64,000 nt of DNA, from contig NZ_MVAD01000001.1 in assembly GCF_002007115.1 (NCBI RefSeq), forward strand, positions 1,798,001 through 1,862,000, written 5' to 3'. Shown in pieces: positions 63,978-64,000 of this stretch; the stretch's first letter is position 1; every line of letters begins with the position of its first letter. Source of the stretch: Massilia sp. KIM. Its GTDB lineage: Bacteria > Pseudomonadota > Gammaproteobacteria > Burkholderiales > Burkholderiaceae_D. The notes below the pieces were generated by a model. The model was not told where the DNA came from. It saw only the letters and a program-made list of their open reading frames with translations, and ran no database searches. The translations under genes and the position numbers were made by a program.

Positions 63978-63990
63978 GTTAACCGCTTAC
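63978..63990. promoter_or_regulatory. Possible second operator upstream of the PL5 promoter
   Basis: GTTAACCGCTTAC resembles the locus pattern with a weaker centre. It would sit upstream of the -35, as in the GH88 region. It may also serve a gene beyond the right edge. Confidence 0.4.
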
Positions 63991-64000
63991 ACCGCTCAAT

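Overview
The window is GC-rich DNA with dense codon use and almost no insertion sequences. It carries an MSHA-type pilus operon, a PEP-CTERM protein, a class I PHA synthase, several acyl-CoA dehydrogenases, a periplasmic aldehyde oxidoreductase and TonB/LacI polysaccharide genes. Together these fit a free-living betaproteobacterium of the Massilia/Oxalobacteraceae type. This is an inference from gene content; no 16S is present.

Layout. 10-5647 (minus): end of an MSHA pilus operon in the order mshE, mshG, mshF-like, two major-type pilins, mshC, mshD, continuing past the left edge. 5811-17747: histidine phosphatase, then acyl-CoA metabolism genes (APH-like phosphotransferase, three acyl-CoA dehydrogenases, two MaoC hydratases) split by a large hybrid histidine kinase that overlaps a response-regulator diguanylate cyclase. 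17857-25767 (minus): PEP-CTERM protein, Prc-type protease, M50-like membrane protease, thymidine kinase, penicillin-acylase family enzyme, ParB-like protein. 25941-26027: tRNA-Leu(UAA), followed by about 600 bp of structured noncoding DNA that ends in a perfect FNR-type box ahead of a universal stress protein and PHA synthase pair. 29475-33268: PaoABC-like operon. 33284-42764: a second diguanylate cyclase, small unknown genes, an HMCES/YedK-type protein, two beta-helix proteins sharing a 1.03 kb gap-free duplicated segment, an M28 peptidase and a metallophosphoesterase.

43643-54057 is the most unusual part. A soluble Ser/Thr kinase, a SEDS (RodA/FtsW) protein carrying two FHA-like domains, an FHA-like protein and a membrane SH3b protein form a tight operon. 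A PP2C phosphatase and a canonical FHA protein lie a few genes downstream. The combination resembles the actinobacterial pkn-rodA-pstP-fha cell-wall control cluster, rebuilt without a PASTA kinase or a PBP.

54390-64000 is a polyuronate utilisation locus: GH88 unsaturated glucuronyl hydrolase, TonB receptor, uronate dehydrogenase, LacI regulator, a heparinase-like lyase candidate and a PL5-type lyase. CG-centred palindromic operators lie at or next to five predicted promoters, so one LacI protein probably controls the whole set. A five-copy, 75-bp hairpin tandem array separates the TonB gene from the uronate dehydrogenase gene.
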